Below, in pieces: positions 21,331-33,861 of a stretch of 64,000 bases of DNA. The position numbers and the translations under genes are program-made. The notes under the pieces were generated by a model, which did no database searches, was not told where the DNA came from, and was given only the letters and a program-made list of their open reading frames with translations. Source of the stretch: Plantago major (lineage: Eukaryota; Streptophyta; Magnoliopsida; Lamiales; Plantaginaceae). Every line of letters starts with the position of its first letter. The stretch's first letter is position 1. The stretch spans positions 84,906,877-84,970,876 of the forward strand of contig CM048840.1 of NCBI GenBank assembly GCA_026545765.1, read 5' to 3'.

Positions 21331-21742
21331 CACACACAAATAGTCAGATAACAAGGAGAGAATGATTAAGAGATGCACATGTGAGGTTAAGGGCTTTTTG
21401 GCATTGATTGGAAGAAAAGGGAATGTGGAAAAAGAGTGGGAGAGTTGAATTTTTGACTGAGAAACCGAGTTATATAAGTTTCTGTGGACTGGTCATATTT
21501 ATGCTGACTGATTCAAACTTCAGTGCTTTTTTAGAGTAACATAAACGGTATCACACTATCACGTCTACTAGAAGTTCATTACACTTCTGTGATCTATTAT
21601 GTTACAGATTCTTTTTCGCTTTGGAATGAAAAATTGCTTCTACTCCCAGAGCGGAGGGGGTATAGTGAGGCGTTCGACTCACACGTTATATAAAATAATT
21701 TTTTTATATATATATTTTGTCAATTCCTAATCTTGAAAATAA

Positions 21743-21744
<2 letters not shown>

Positions 21745-21812
<68 letters not shown>
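21745..21812. repeat. (AT)n microsatellite
   Basis: About 68 bp of pure AT dinucleotide repeat upstream of the WRKY gene. Flanking 21331-21744 and 21813-22186 show no gene. Confidence 0.97.
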
Positions 21813-21815
<3 letters not shown>

Positions 21816-22186
21816 GGTCCCGAACTTAAAATTATGACTATGCCATGTCAGCTTCTTAAGAATTTGCTCTTCAGTGATCAAATCATTACTAGTTCGGATT
21901 TGTTTGGAGAACCCCTTTCAGCTATTTTAGCAACTTTTGTAAAAATTTGTTAGAACATCATAGTCGTTAAGCTTGCCCCAAGCTAAATGTGTCTCGAATG
22001 ACATCCAATTCCTTCGTACGAGTATTGTAGTATTTTTGTTCAATAGTACAGATTAAATTTCTATTTTTAGTTACTTAAATTCACTTGTTTGATGTATATT
22101 TTAGGTTGGATTGTAGAAACTACTAATTTGTATGACGATTGTGTGTGAGTTCCACTTTTAATATCACCAGGCAGTGGGAAGGAGTT

Positions 22187-22401
22187 GTACTAATGAGGTA
22201 CCTAAATGGCGAATTAATGTTATTCTGATATGAGTTTGATTTTTAAATAACACCAATAATTTTTATACGTGAAAATTCTATGCCATTTTGATGTGTATGC
22301 ATAACACCAATGTTCTTATTAACACCCTATATTTTCTTGGTTATACTTGTAATGTTTGTCTATTCTTTTAACCTTTATGATACCATCATTCATGAGAATT
22401 A
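22187..22401. repeat. Dispersed repeat, copy 1 (related to 60627-60830)
   Basis: Shares ordered phrases with 60627-60830: GAG(G/A)TACCT, ATTAATGTT/ATTGATGTTCTT, ATAACACCAATGTTCTTA/TACCACCGATGTTCTTAG, TATACTTGTAATGTTTGTC/TATAACTGTAATGTTTATC. Identity is moderate. It could belong to a Helitron-like element; see the hairpin at 23165. Confidence 0.5.
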
Positions 22402-22529
22402 GGCTCTATTCTCTTCGTATGAATAGAATTGAACATAACTGATTTGAACTGAATAGAACTGAACTAAACTGAATTCTAGTATAAAAAACAACTAAACAGA
22501 ACTTAACTTAATTGAAATTAATGAGAGCC
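22402..22529. mobile_element. Tourist-like MITE, 128 bp
   Basis: Exact TTA target duplications (22399-22401 and 22530-22532) flank ends GGCTCTATTCTC and GAGAGCC. The interior is GAACTGAA-rich and belongs to the same family as 7767-7911 and 8516-8623. Confidence 0.85.
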
Positions 22530-22558
22530 TTAATCTTTTTAATATAACTTGTCTTGTA

Positions 22559-22792
22559 CTCCCTCTGGTCCATTAAAAATTTCTAGGTTGACTTTTTTTT
22601 CGAATTTTGATCGTAAACTACTCGTAAGTTACACAACACAAAAATATAATAAAATTATATTATGAAAATAAATCAAGTATATTTTACTAATATAACTTTA
22701 TTTTATATTTTTTGAGTATAATTTAAGAGCAATTTACGATCAAAATCTCTAAAAAATGTAAACCTAGGAAGCTTTTATTGGAACGAAAGGAG
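22559..22792. mobile_element. Stowaway-like MITE, 234 bp
   Basis: TA on both sides (22557-22558 and 22793-22794). Ends are CTCCCTCTGGTCCATTAAAA and a near-complement ending GGAACGAAAGGAG. The inverted match includes the phrase TTTCTAGGTT/AACCTAGGAAG. Confidence 0.85.
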
Positions 22793-22794
22793 TA

Positions 22795-24118
22795 TACACT
22801 TAAAATATGCCCTTTCGAATTCTGTTTTTTTCCCCCTATACTTGCACCTGTTCAAAATTTTATGACTTCGGGCTCTGTTCTTGGTCATGTTTCAAATCTA
22901 TGGACTGTAGTATCAAATCAATGTCGAACAATTTGTCACGGTGCAGATTGCGAACTATGAAATGGTTGAATGGTTGAACTGGTCGTAGTAAACGTGTGGT
23001 TCTGTTCCATTTTTCTGAACAGTTCGAACTTAAATTTTATTGCCATCTCGAAATATTTTGGATCTGGATATTTTGTTGTAAACAAGGTATTTAAAGATAC
23101 CGTATCTACATAGTCCTATATTGTTAATAAAATTATTTATATTATTTAATAATTAGAAATCACGTAACACGCTATGCGTGTTACTACGTTCTCATTAAAT
23201 ATTGTATTATTCATTTATCGTTGTTTTTTAGAAGTTGCAAATTATAACATGAACTCTGACCTTAATGAAACTGTATGTTACTTAGAAAGGTTCTCTCTCT
23301 AATGCACAATGGATACAGTATATGTTTTCTTCTTTAGCTTTTAATTGTTTTGAACTCATTCCTTTGATGGAGGGACTACTACTAATAAACATTACATTGT
23401 GATGAGTCCGTGCACCTTGAGTTGAGAATGGACGTGGAAACAAATTTATTGTATTCGCCAAGGCATTGCATCTTATAGTAAAGCAAAACATAAATAAGTC
23501 TTCCATGCATGAATAAATTATTTGCATTAGCTGTTGAAACAATTGTTGTTATAGATAAATATATCACCTCCTCTTGTTCTTGCTTCCAAAAAATAGAACA
23601 TAATCCTGAAGAAAAAACCCCAAGCACAAGCATGTACAATGAATCTATTTGTAGCCAAGAGTTTAGATTCCTGACTTGAGACAGGTAATGTTATATAGTA
23701 CTGTACTACATGATAGTCGAAGTGCACCTGCTTGCATTACAGACAAGTCTTAACAAAGTGAATCTATTATATGAACAAAAAATCAAAAGGGGATCGCAAA
23801 GAAACCTGCACAGTTGATTTTTTCTCAGCAACATGACACTTCCCTTCAACAAGCTAGTACTTGAGCCCGTCGGCTGCTTCATATATGGCATAACAAATCA
23901 GTAATTGAATGGACATAGAACTGGTCAATTATTGAGAGTTATATTCCTCAAAGAAAACTAATAAACATATCCATACTTACACAGTAGTTAATTGTTATGA
24001 ACCAGTCTACGTTTTCTCCACAGCATGCACAATACATGGAATAGTCGAACCAGAGCCTAGTTACTTTCTTAATCTATCAATAATTGAATGCTCTGTTCTC
24101 CAGTTAGTATCCACGCGA
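22795..24118. other. No gene supported; hairpin at 23165-23183
   Basis: AT-rich DNA. At 23165 there is an 8-bp-stem hairpin, TAACACGC-TAT-GCGTGTTA, resembling the sequence near 61028-61042. Short minus-strand frames at 23282-23891 show no domain and no family resemblance. Confidence 0.4.
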
Positions 24119-24400
24119 TCACGCCGTAAATGAATAAAAACACCATTTACATTCACATAAACAAATAAAATTGATTAAATCTTGATTCAATGTTGCTGCA
24201 TCTATCAATGCCCTAAACCTATCCCAATTAATCCAACCAATAGATAGGTAAGTTGTGAATAAAACACCCAATAGCTTTGGTACCTTCTTCTTATTATGTA
24301 TTATCCACAATAGTTCAGTTACACCAGATGCTCCAACAATAGACAACAAAATACTCAAATGAATCATTGGCAATGAATCCAATCCCGCACATACTACCAT
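24119..24400 (-). CDS. Unidentified hydrophobic open frame, 93 aa
   Basis: An ATG-started minus-strand frame of 93 codons with two hydrophobic stretches (around SLPMIHLSILLSIVG and LLGVLFTTYLSIGW) and an amphipathic tail (DRFRALIDAATLNQDL). The composition looks more protein-like than neighbouring frames, and a different frame just upstream reads LISCAPNFGINASLW. It could be a decayed exon of the broken minus-strand host gene whose upstream part is at 41.5-42.4 kb. No homologue is recognised. Confidence 0.2.
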   Translation of the reverse strand: MVVCAGLDSLPMIHLSILLSIVGASGVTELLWIIHNKKKVPKLLGVLFTTYLSIGWINWDRFRALIDAATLNQDLINFICLCECKWCFYSFTA

Positions 24401-25327
24401 AAGCTTGCATTAATCCCAAAGTTCGGAGCACAAGAAATTAGCCAGTAAAGACATGCAAATATGGCACTATCTGAAACTATGATGTAAAGACTCACTCACT
24501 CCACTACAAGCAGGAGAACACAGTTGGTGATAATAGTTTGTTTCCTCAAGTTATCAAATACAGGTAAGATTGATTTCAGATTAAACATAAGAGGTAAAAA
24601 AAAAGATACTATCTATGGTTATACATATATCATGAACTTGTAAATCCACCCAAGATATTGTTCAAAGGCTAGGGATGGTGTTCTTAAGTCATAACCATAA
24701 AATGCCATGATTACATCACTTGCTTATGAACTCTCAGGCCCCTTCATCTCTTTGAATATCCCTCTAGCAAAATTGCAAAAAGTAACAGTAATATGAATTA
24801 CCTACCATGCAAACTAAAGAACACTTCAAATTGCACAAGTCATAAGAACAACATGGTTGAGCCCTTGAGAAAAAACTATTGGGAATGTTACAAAATCATC
24901 ACTTTAACTGTTTTATCCATAGACAACATGATATTTGGCTATAACATTAGAATATTGGATTACATAGTAAACTCTTGTTATTTAGATTTTCTTTTTGCTA
25001 ACTCATTTAGCAAACAACAAGCATAGGTGACATCTAGAAACTAAGAAGTCGACCATGTCAACATGACATACAGATGAGGTTAGCTCACTAGTCCAAAACT
25101 TCACCATAAACACATGTACGAGTTTCAGTATTTACACGAGTACAGGAAGCTACTAACCTAATAATTCTAAAGTTCAAGATCCGAACCCCTAACATTTCAC
25201 TAAATAAGCAGTTTTCACTGATCATTAATCAATTTCGAATCCACCAATATATAAGAAGATTGATCCATCAACATAAAATTAATGCTCCAACAACAAAAGA
25301 GATTCTAATAAGGTTGTCGAATGGTTC
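24401..25327. other. AT-rich host DNA, no gene seen
   Basis: No domain-bearing frame or RNA gene. It ends at the ATTAT target site of element A. Confidence 0.4.
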
Positions 25328-25332
25328 ATTAT

Positions 25333-26967
25333 TGTTAGGAATATCTGTTTAGATTTTGATCAGCAACCTAATGACTTATCTTAGCTCAGAAAGGTGAATA
25401 GTACTCTTAGTTCACTTGAACACTGTAAAAGAGGAAACTCACTAAGTATGATAGTCTAGCAAATCTTGTATAGGATGTTAGGTCTCGAAATGTAATTTTT
25501 ATTTTCTGAAGAAGACCAAGAAGAAGGCATCCAGCAGGAACAGTTCAACGGAGTTGAAGATTTGAAGACTGCACAAGATTGCTGAAGACAAGGGTTTTTC
25601 AGATACCTGTGTCCAGATATCTTGGAGAAACAAGTGTTTTGAAACACACGAGTTGCAAAAGATATCTGAGAATAAAAGGTTTCTGAGACGAGGAAAGTGC
25701 CCACAGATATCTACACTCAGATACCTTGGACATAAAATATGCTTCTGAAAAAGAAACATATTATAACAAGTTGTTTAAACAAGTGGTATCTGGAGCTATG
25801 ATGATCTCTGGAAAAGAACATGCAAAGTTTCAGAAAGCTCTGATTGTATAAAGATCTCTGATACCATGCATAGTTCCGTTGGCACTACAGGACAAAATAT
25901 AGTACAGTGCATTAAATGCATGTAAATGTCCGAACAAAAGCGGTAGCTTCAAGAAGACAAATCACATAAGATTATATTCAGATATCAATAGTTTGAATTT
26001 GATTTAAGCCTAACGGATACTATTCAAACGGCACTCAAATTCATCTATAAATATCAACACTTAGACTGCTTGAGAATACACACAGAACTTAGACCTCAGA
26101 ACACATTGAATACTCACACAAGTGCTCTCAAGCAAACTACTTACCTTCAAGCTTTCTGTTGCGACCAAAGCTCTTGATTCTAAATAGCACAAAAGTTCTA
26201 AGTGTCCTGATCCTTAACGAGCATTGTTATCTGTGAAAGAGTTGAACTAAGATTTCATATCTAAGTTTCATTCTCTTGAACACTTACCATAGACTTGGGT
26301 CAGTAGAGAACAAGATACCATACATTGTAAAGTGTATTAAGTATACTTGATTCACAGAGCTATCTGAATAACTGAACAAGTTATTAAAGGAGCTCACCTA
26401 ACAAACAAACCTAAAACCAACACCATATATGGCGTGGAGTACATGAAGTACTTAGTTTGAAAAACTAAGGAATAACTCCAAGGTTGTTGAGCACAGGAAG
26501 TACTTAGCTTGGGAAGCTAATGAATAGCTCAAAAAGGTTTCTGAGTACAAGAAGTACTTGGCTGTGGAAGCCAGGGAATAACTCAGGGGGAACACTTGGT
26601 TGGGAACCTAGTGCTTTTAGGAATCTAAGAAAAGATATCTGTAAGGTTACCTCATTTATCTTAGTGGATTCTAGGTCTGAGAAAGACCGGAGTGGATTAG
26701 TTGAAGGATTACGCCACCTTCAGATACCACTATAAAAAGACGTGTGTTATTTACTTTCTGCAGTTTATTACTTGTTTTACTTATATTGCAAAGTACTTAC
26801 ACTTATCTTGCTGAACACGTGCACTTATCTCAGAAGTCTTCCGCTCTCTGAAATTAAGTATCAGATATCTTTACAGATATCTGAGAAACTGTGCTTATAG
26901 ACAAAAGTTTTTAAAAGACTATTCACCCCCCCTCTAGTCTTTTACTTTGCCGTTATCTGGACCAACA
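25333..26967 (+). repeat. Element A 5' LTR
   Basis: 1635 bp, matching 39790-41380 along its whole length. Rich in AGATATCTG motifs. Contains a C run of 7 near 26926, where the 3' LTR has 12. The extra bases relative to the 3' LTR lie near 25921-25970. Confidence 0.95.
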
Positions 26968-26969
26968 AG

Positions 26970-26981
26970 TGGTATCAGAGC
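26970..26981 (+). other. Primer binding site (initiator Met-tRNA)
   Basis: TGGTATCAGAGC, complementary to the 3' end of plant initiator methionine tRNA, two bases after the 5' LTR. It is where minus-strand DNA synthesis begins. Confidence 0.95.
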
Positions 26982-27085
26982 AGGAGGTTCCCAAGCCTTC
27001 TGCACTGAACCTAGATCCTAGATAAGTGCTCACTAACTGCTTTTCACCTACACTTGATTCGTTTGTTTAGTGTGTTTGCTGCAGG

Positions 27086-29640
27086 ATGTCTTTAAGTGAC
27101 GCCCTAATTCTCAAGCCAGAGAATTATGAGAAATGGAAGAACAACATGATGCTCCACCTAGAAGCCATCAGTGACGAAATGATTGAAGTAATAAAGAATG
27201 GCCCAATAGTCATTCAACAACTCAAGCAAGTCATAGAGGTTTCTAATGGTAGAGACAGAGAACAAAGTGATAGGTATTCACAGACAGATGCATCAACCAG
27301 TGGGAGACCTGCCAGTCAAGTTATTTACGAACCAAAGCCCAGAGAAATCTGGACATCGGAAGATGCCAAGAGAAATAGATTGGATGGACAGGCTCGCAAT
27401 ATCATCATACTACTCCAGAGCACATACAGTGTAAACCGTGGGGTGCTGGCGTAAAGTGGCTGGCGGTGATTGAAGAAATCTGTCTTTGAAAAACAAATGA
27501 AAATAAGTTCGAAGTTTTGAAGCTAAAATTCCAAAATTTCAAACAAGGTCCCACAGAGACTCTTGAAGAACTAGATTTCCGGTTTACAACACTCATGAGT
27601 GACATGGCTGCACTTGGTGAAAGTAATAGATATACCCAGTCAGAAAAGATTAAAACCATTATGAGAAGTCTAAATCATAACTGGGAACACACAAAGTTTT
27701 TCTACTTTAACCAAGGAATGCCAGATATCACTCCTGTGGAACTTTTCTCTCACCTTGCTTTATTGACTATGAGACAACTCAAAGGAACAAACAAGCGAGA
27801 AGTTGCAGTGTTGCTCTAGTTGCTCAAGGAACTTCGAAAGAAGAAAGGGAAGGATGTATGAGGATGCTCTTTGTAAAGCAAATGGGAAAATATGTGAGTC
27901 GAGAAATTGAGAGAAGAAAAGCCAAGAGAAGTGAAAAAGCATCTAGGCTCAAACTATCACCAAGACAAAATATGCAAAGCTCATTGAACAAATGGCTCGA
28001 AGCATCAATCTTGAGGAAGCAGAAATTGGAAATGATATCTGTTTTTATTGTCAGAAACCTGGTCAAAGTGCACGCGCTTCCAAAACACCAGCAGATCCCT
28101 AGACACAAGGTAGGCTTATCCCTATTTTGGATAATTTAAATTAAGTGCAAAGTAAACCAAGAAGGATTGTCCTGCCTTCAACAAATTTAAGATAGGTGAC
28201 AAGAAAGATATATAAAAGAATATTCAAAAGAAGTCAAAGAGCTATGCTCACTGAAGAAAGGAAAAAGATTCAACTCCAACTGGATGCTCTAGATATTGAG
28301 TCCGATTCTGAGGATGAGGATTCAGATGATTCCACACTGCCTTCCCCAGAAATATGCGGTGTTTCTCATGAAGTAATTGACTTTGGTCAAAAGAAGAAAG
28401 AAGTGTGTGGAATGGCTGAAGAAATCTTCCCGGATATCTCCAACATTGAACCTTGTCTAATGGCTGATGAGGTAACACATACTTCCTGTTATACTTATGA
28501 AAGTGATGACGAAGGAATCAAAGAACTGGAAAATCTCAGAAAAGAAATTGATCTTTACAAAAGAGAATTTCTAACGTTCCGAGCTAGAGCCGAAAATTTC
28601 GAAGAAGAAAAGAATTCTCTTGCAAAGGAAAATTCTAAATTAATCAAGATATCTGAGAAAAAGGATGCTGAAAATGCATTTCTCAAGGCTCAGATATCTG
28701 AGACCGAAAAGTCACATAAAGAAGCAATGGCAAATCTTCAAAAGAAATGTGAAGGTCTTCTTTCTGAGAATAAGGAACTCAAAAAGAAAGAACTATCCTT
28801 TCAATCTTATGCCAAAGCTAGTGACACTCTTACTGAAGTGCAATCTTATTTAAGAGATCCTTCAGAAAAGAGAGGACTTGGGCTGGACACACACACAAAT
28901 AGTTCCACCACTCTGAATAAGAGTAATGAAGGACTAACATTCGTCAGTGCTCAGCAAGGTGATTCCCAAACAATCTATGATGTCGATTGAGCTAAGATTG
29001 TTGACAAAGGAAAAGCGATTCGACCAAGCCTTTGTGGGAAAAACAAGTCCAAAAGAAAACTGTGGGAAATGTCTCTGAAAAGAAACATAACACTGAGAAG
29101 TGCAATCACCCACAGTGCTATGTCTCTCAAAAAGGAAAAATTGCAGGAGTTGGCAAATTTTCTTATGTCACGTTTTCTACAAAGAAAATTGATCATCCAG
29201 AGACTAGCAAAGTTGCTGAGAAGAGATCTCAGACAGCATCAGGTGCTCGGAATAGTATTGGCTATAAACTCATCGGGAAACAACTTGCTCGCGAATACAA
29301 ACAAAAGCAAGAACGATGGTTAAAAGCTAGAATTGCTCACAGCAATTATCAGAAGTGGAAGATAAATCAAGCCACTGAAAATCTGAATGCCAGGGCTAGA
29401 AGAAATCTGGCTAGGAAAGCTAAGTTCTTTGAAAGACCGGAAAAGCGACAGGTATTTGAAAGCACCAAATGGATCACCTAGGAACACACCAAGGAAGAAA
29501 ATAGTTCTTAACAACAATGATACTAATCATTTAAGTAAGATTCCTCCTTATGTTCCTATTAGACAAAAGAATGTTCCTAGGAAATTCATTCAAAAATGAA
29601 TTCCTACTGGAAGATTCTTTAATCCAGATGGTTCCATTGT
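27086..29640 (+). pseudogene. gag: Element A gag
   Basis: ATG at 27086 starts MSLSDALILKPENYEKWKNN, the same start as in element B. The gag core continues in other frames at 27517-27819 (LEELDFRFTTLMSDMAALGE). The CCHC knuckle at about 28040 is damaged: its first two Cys remain (CFYCQKPG) but His and the last Cys are lost. A long charged coiled-coil-like segment follows (28196-28990, many Glu/Lys heptads), then a basic region (29032-29481). At least four frame changes separate the parts. Confidence 0.8.
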
Positions 29641-29689
29641 TGGTATGAGAACCTAATCTCCATTTCTGTTTTTGCGAGAACACTCTAAA

Positions 29690-32600
29690 GACTAACTCAA
29701 AGTGGCATTTTGATAGTGGATGTGGGAAGCACATGACAGGAGACAAAGCAAATCTGATTAACTACAAAAATTGCAATGATGGACCAATTATCAGGTTTGC
29801 TGGAGGAGATGAAAATCCAACCATAGGTTTTGGCAATTTGAAGTTCGGCGCCCTCACAATCTCTGAAGTACTTCATGTAAAGGGATTGAAATATAATCTC
29901 CTAAGCATGAGTCAACTAGTAGACAAAGGGTACCTTTGTCAAGATCAAGCAAAACTATGTAAAGTGATTGACAATGAGTCAAAGCAGTCTTGGTTGCAAG
30001 GCGTAAAATCTTTATTCTTGATTGGGCATCCGCCACAACCGAAGAATGTCTCATGGTGAGTCAATCTGGCCACACTGAAGAAAATTGGCTATGGCATAAA
30101 AGAATGAGTCACTTGAATTTCAAAACTCTGAATAAACTAGCCAAGAAAGAGTTGGTGGTTGGTTTACCCAAAATGGCATAGAAAAGAAGGTGTATGCTCG
30201 ACTTGCCAAATGGGAAAACAATCCAAACATCTTTCAAGTCTAAAACTAGACATTCGGTGAAAGGCCACTGAAAATGTTACATAAGGATCTGTTTGAATCC
30301 TCAGTAACTAGTTATGCAGCAAAAGAAGTATGGTCTGGTTGTTGTTGATGATTACTCAAGATTCACTTGGGTTGTCTTTCTCAAACATAAATCTGATGCA
30401 AGGGTTGAGATACCTAACTTTTTGAATAAGCTCGAAGTCATGAAAAATGACAAGGTATCATCATCGAGCAGACCATGTCTTGAGTTTGTGAACCAGTACA
30501 ACAAAGAGTTTTGTACTTGCAAAGGTATACAACATCAACTATCTTCTGTAAGGACACCACAACAAAATGGTGTTGCTGAAAGAAAAAATAGGACCACGAA
30601 AAGCGGCAGAACAATGCTTGCGACCTTTGAAATAAGTGAAATCTATTGGGTTGAAGAAGTAAACCTGATGCTACACTCAAAATAGATGTCTGATTAACAA
30701 ACACCATGACAAAACTCCGTACGAGCTTTTCATTGGTAGGCCCCCTAGTATGAAACATCTAAGAGTGTTTGGTTGCAGATGTTTCGTTCTTAACAATGGA
30801 AAAGAATACTTGAGAACATTTCAACCAACGGCGGATGAAGGAGTATTTCTTGGTTATTCTCTGAATAGCAAAGCCTACAGAATCTATAACAAAAGAACGC
30901 AAAAGATCGAAGAATCTATTCATGTAGTATTCTATGAAGGAAACAAGAAAGTACTCTTGAATGATGATCTCTCAGATAGGTTCAAAGAACTAATGATTAA
31001 AGATTCTGAAAAAGGATCCTCAGAAGGAAACAATTCTATCATTCAAATAGAGGATGAGTCTGACGATGAAAAACAACCTATGCTTAGTAACAACCAGATG
31101 ACTCTAAGACATGATGAAGAATTTCCTATGAGAATTCCAGAAATGGAACAGGCTACTGAGAACCTTCATCATGAAAAGGTATCTGAGAATGAGATTGCTG
31201 AAATGCAAGATCCAGATATCTCTAACACTGAAAAAGTGTCAGATATCCATGACATTACCCATGTGTCAGATATCCCAGATACTGCACAAGTATCTCATCA
31301 AGATCATATTGATTCACATTCAAATCAAATTGATATTGATCCTACTAGTTCAAAACCCATTATGAAATGGATAAGAAATCATCCTTCAAAAGATGTGATT
31401 GGTCCCATAGACTAAGGAGTTAGAACTAGAAGAGCAATCGCTGAAAATGCAAGTTGTCTCTATGGATGTTTCATCTCAAAAATTGAAACAAAGACTATAG
31501 AAGAAGCATTAAAAGATCAAGACTGGATCTCTGCAATGCAAGAAGAGTATGATCAATCTGAGAGAAACAAAGTCTGGAAACTGGTTCCATTTGCTGACGG
31601 CATATCTGTAATAGGAACCAAGTGGGTTTTCAGAAACAAAATGAATGAGTCTGGTGAAATAACCAGAAACAAAGCTAGGTTGGTTGCCAAGGGATTTACC
31701 CAGACTGAAGGACTAGATTTTGATGAATCTTATGCACCAGTTGCAAGATTGGATGCAATAAGACTTTTTCTAGCCTTTGACTCATAATGACTTTTGATTT
31801 ATCGATGGATGTCAAGAGTGCATTTCTAAATGGTGAACTGAGGAAGTCTATGTTGAGCAACCACCGAGTTTTGAAGTTTCCTCGAGAAAGTAGGATGGTC
31901 TATAAGCTTGAAGCTCTGTATGGGCTGAAACAAGCTCCAAGAGCATGGTATGATACATTGGCCAAATACCTACTGGAAAGTGGTTTCAAGAAAGGAGATG
32001 TTGATAAAACACTCTTCACATTGAACCATGATGGGAAACTACTTTTAGTTCAAGTATATGTTGATGACATTATATTTGGATCTAAAGACAAGCAACTTTG
32101 TGAAGATTTTGCTGAACTCATGAAATGTAAATTTGAGATGAGCATGATGGGAGAATTGAATTACTTCCTAGGGCTGCAAGTCAAGCAACTCAATGATGGA
32201 ATATTCATTAGTCAAACAAAGTATGCAAAGGATATGCTCAATAAGTTCAATCTAAAGCCTTCTGAAAAGAATGCTAAGATACCAATGAGCATTGGAACCA
32301 AAATGACCTATACTGAATCTGACAAGAGTGTTGAAGAACACAAGTATAGGAAATTGATTGGGTCTCTACTATACCTCACTGCAAGTAGACCTGATATTCA
32401 ATATGCAGTTGGAGTGTGTGCTAGATTTCAGACAAATCCAATGCAGTCACACTACAACATTGCTATGAAAATATTAAGGTATGTAAAAGGTACTGTAGAA
32501 GTTGGATTTTGGTATCCAAAAGAGAGTGGATTGAGTTTGGTTGGCTATTCAGATGTCGACTATGCTGGATCATTGCTTGATAGAAAAAGCACCTCAGGAA

Positions 32601-33009
32601 CTTGTCAATTTCTTGGTGCTAGATTAATATCATGGTTCAGCAAGAAACAAAATTCAATTGCCACATCTACCACAGAATTTGAATATATTCTTCTTTGGAT
32701 GTTGTGCTTGAGATATTGTGGATACAACAACAACTCAAAGACTATGGACTCAATGAAGAGAAAACTCCCATTTTCTGTGACAACACAAGTGCCATTGCCA
32801 TAACTCAGAATCCTAAGTTTCATGCAAGAACAAAGCACATTGATGTTAGACACCACTTCATCAGAGACCATGTTGAAAAAGTCAATACAGAGATACTCAA
32901 GATTGGCACTGAAGACCAACTTGCAGATATCTTCACTAAGCCACTACAAGAAAGTATATTCTTAGCCTTAAGACACAGTCTTGGACTAATGGAGCTACCA
33001 AAGAACTGA
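29690..33009 (+). pseudogene. pol: Element A pol
   Basis: The protease active site DSG is intact (29712-29720). The integrase zinc region has WLWHKRMSH (about 30090). The integrase core is present, but the segment holding the second catalytic Asp is degraded to SSRPCLEFVN; NGVAERKNRT is intact. The GKEYLRTFQP region (about 30798) follows. The RT has [14 protein letters not shown] (about 31608) and an intact YVDD (32057-32068), with a frameshift near 31780. RNase H has SDVDYAG and then a shift near 32690, and ends at TGA 33007. Element B supplies the undamaged comparison for most of these lesions. Confidence 0.9.
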
Positions 33010-33056
33010 AAAAGTTCAGAAAAGAGATATCAGAAGAAGATATCAAAGAAGAGAGA

Positions 33057-33197
33057 AGAGGTATATGGAACGGGTATCCAGAAAAGAGGTATCTGGAACA
33101 GGTATCCAGAAAAGAGGTATCTGGAACGGGTATCCAGAAAAGAGGTATCTGGAATGGGTATCCAGAAAAGAGGAATCTGAAACGGGTATCCAGAAAC
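33057..33197 (+). repeat. 28-bp tandem array downstream of pol, five copies
   Basis: GAGG(T)AT units start at 33058, 33086, 33114, 33142 and 33170, an exact 28-bp period. Unit content is GAGGTATCTGGAAC, then GGGTATCCAGAAAA. It lies 50 bp after the pol stop. Element B has a related but 35-bp-period array in the same place. Confidence 0.95.
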
Positions 33198-33687
33198 TAA
33201 AGGCTAAAGGGTAAAACGGCTGTTCAAAGATTTCTGAGACGGGTACTCAGATATCTGGATCACTCAGTGAGGGGGAACACAAAAGAGAATAGTACAACTG
33301 TCTGCAGTCAACTACTCTCTTGAAATTTGTATTATTTCTATCTCTGTGTAAAACTTGGACAAATACCAAATGTGAGATAAATTCAGATGCAAACAGTGTT
33401 CTTGGACATACAGAAACGTGATTCAGAAAGCTAATAGCCAAAATTCATTAAATGGGCACAATTACATTTGTTGATTGTGATCATTGCTGAAGAAGCAATG
33501 GTGACCCTTGATGAATTGGGCGATTGATCTTCTGATGAGATTAACTCTCGATAAATAGTGGATATTAAAATTCGACGGGCCCATTGTGCATTTAATGCCG
33601 AACAAGCTTTTACTCATGCACTCGCAATTCTGAGATACTTACACACAAAATTAATTTGTATGTATATGTTTGTGGAGATTACATTGC

Positions 33688-33698
33688 TATATATATGG
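33688..33698 (+). promoter_or_regulatory. Candidate TATA box for the third ORF of element A
   Basis: GCTATATATATGGGATTTTGGC lies about 165 bp upstream of the ORF3 ATG (33862). Element B has the same motif, GCTATATATATAGGATTTTG, about 195 bp upstream of its ORF3 ATG. Conservation in a non-coding gap between pol and ORF3 suggests a private promoter. The rest of 33198-33861 shows no gene. Confidence 0.45.
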
Positions 33699-33861
33699 GA
33701 TTTTGGCGGAAGAAATTACTTTCGCCTAATCCAACATCTGAACTTGCACAAAAATAGCAAAACTCTTCTTCAACCTCTGCAAATCTACTTAGTTTTTACG
33801 CAAAGAATTACTAATCTCTCACCTAATCTCTTTCGTTTTGAAGACCTCACTATTTAAAGAG

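Noticed and set aside
25456-25759. Overlapping minus-strand frames of 82 and 86 codons
   Set aside because: Identical frames recur at 39913-40216; they are antisense frames inside the two LTRs of element A.
26970-26981. Met-tRNA-like sequence as a tRNA gene
   Set aside because: Only the 12-bp primer site is present, with no cloverleaf.
33058-33197. Regular 28-bp repeats as a CRISPR array
   Set aside because: Units are directly adjacent with no spacers, lie in a eukaryotic retrotransposon and differ from one another.
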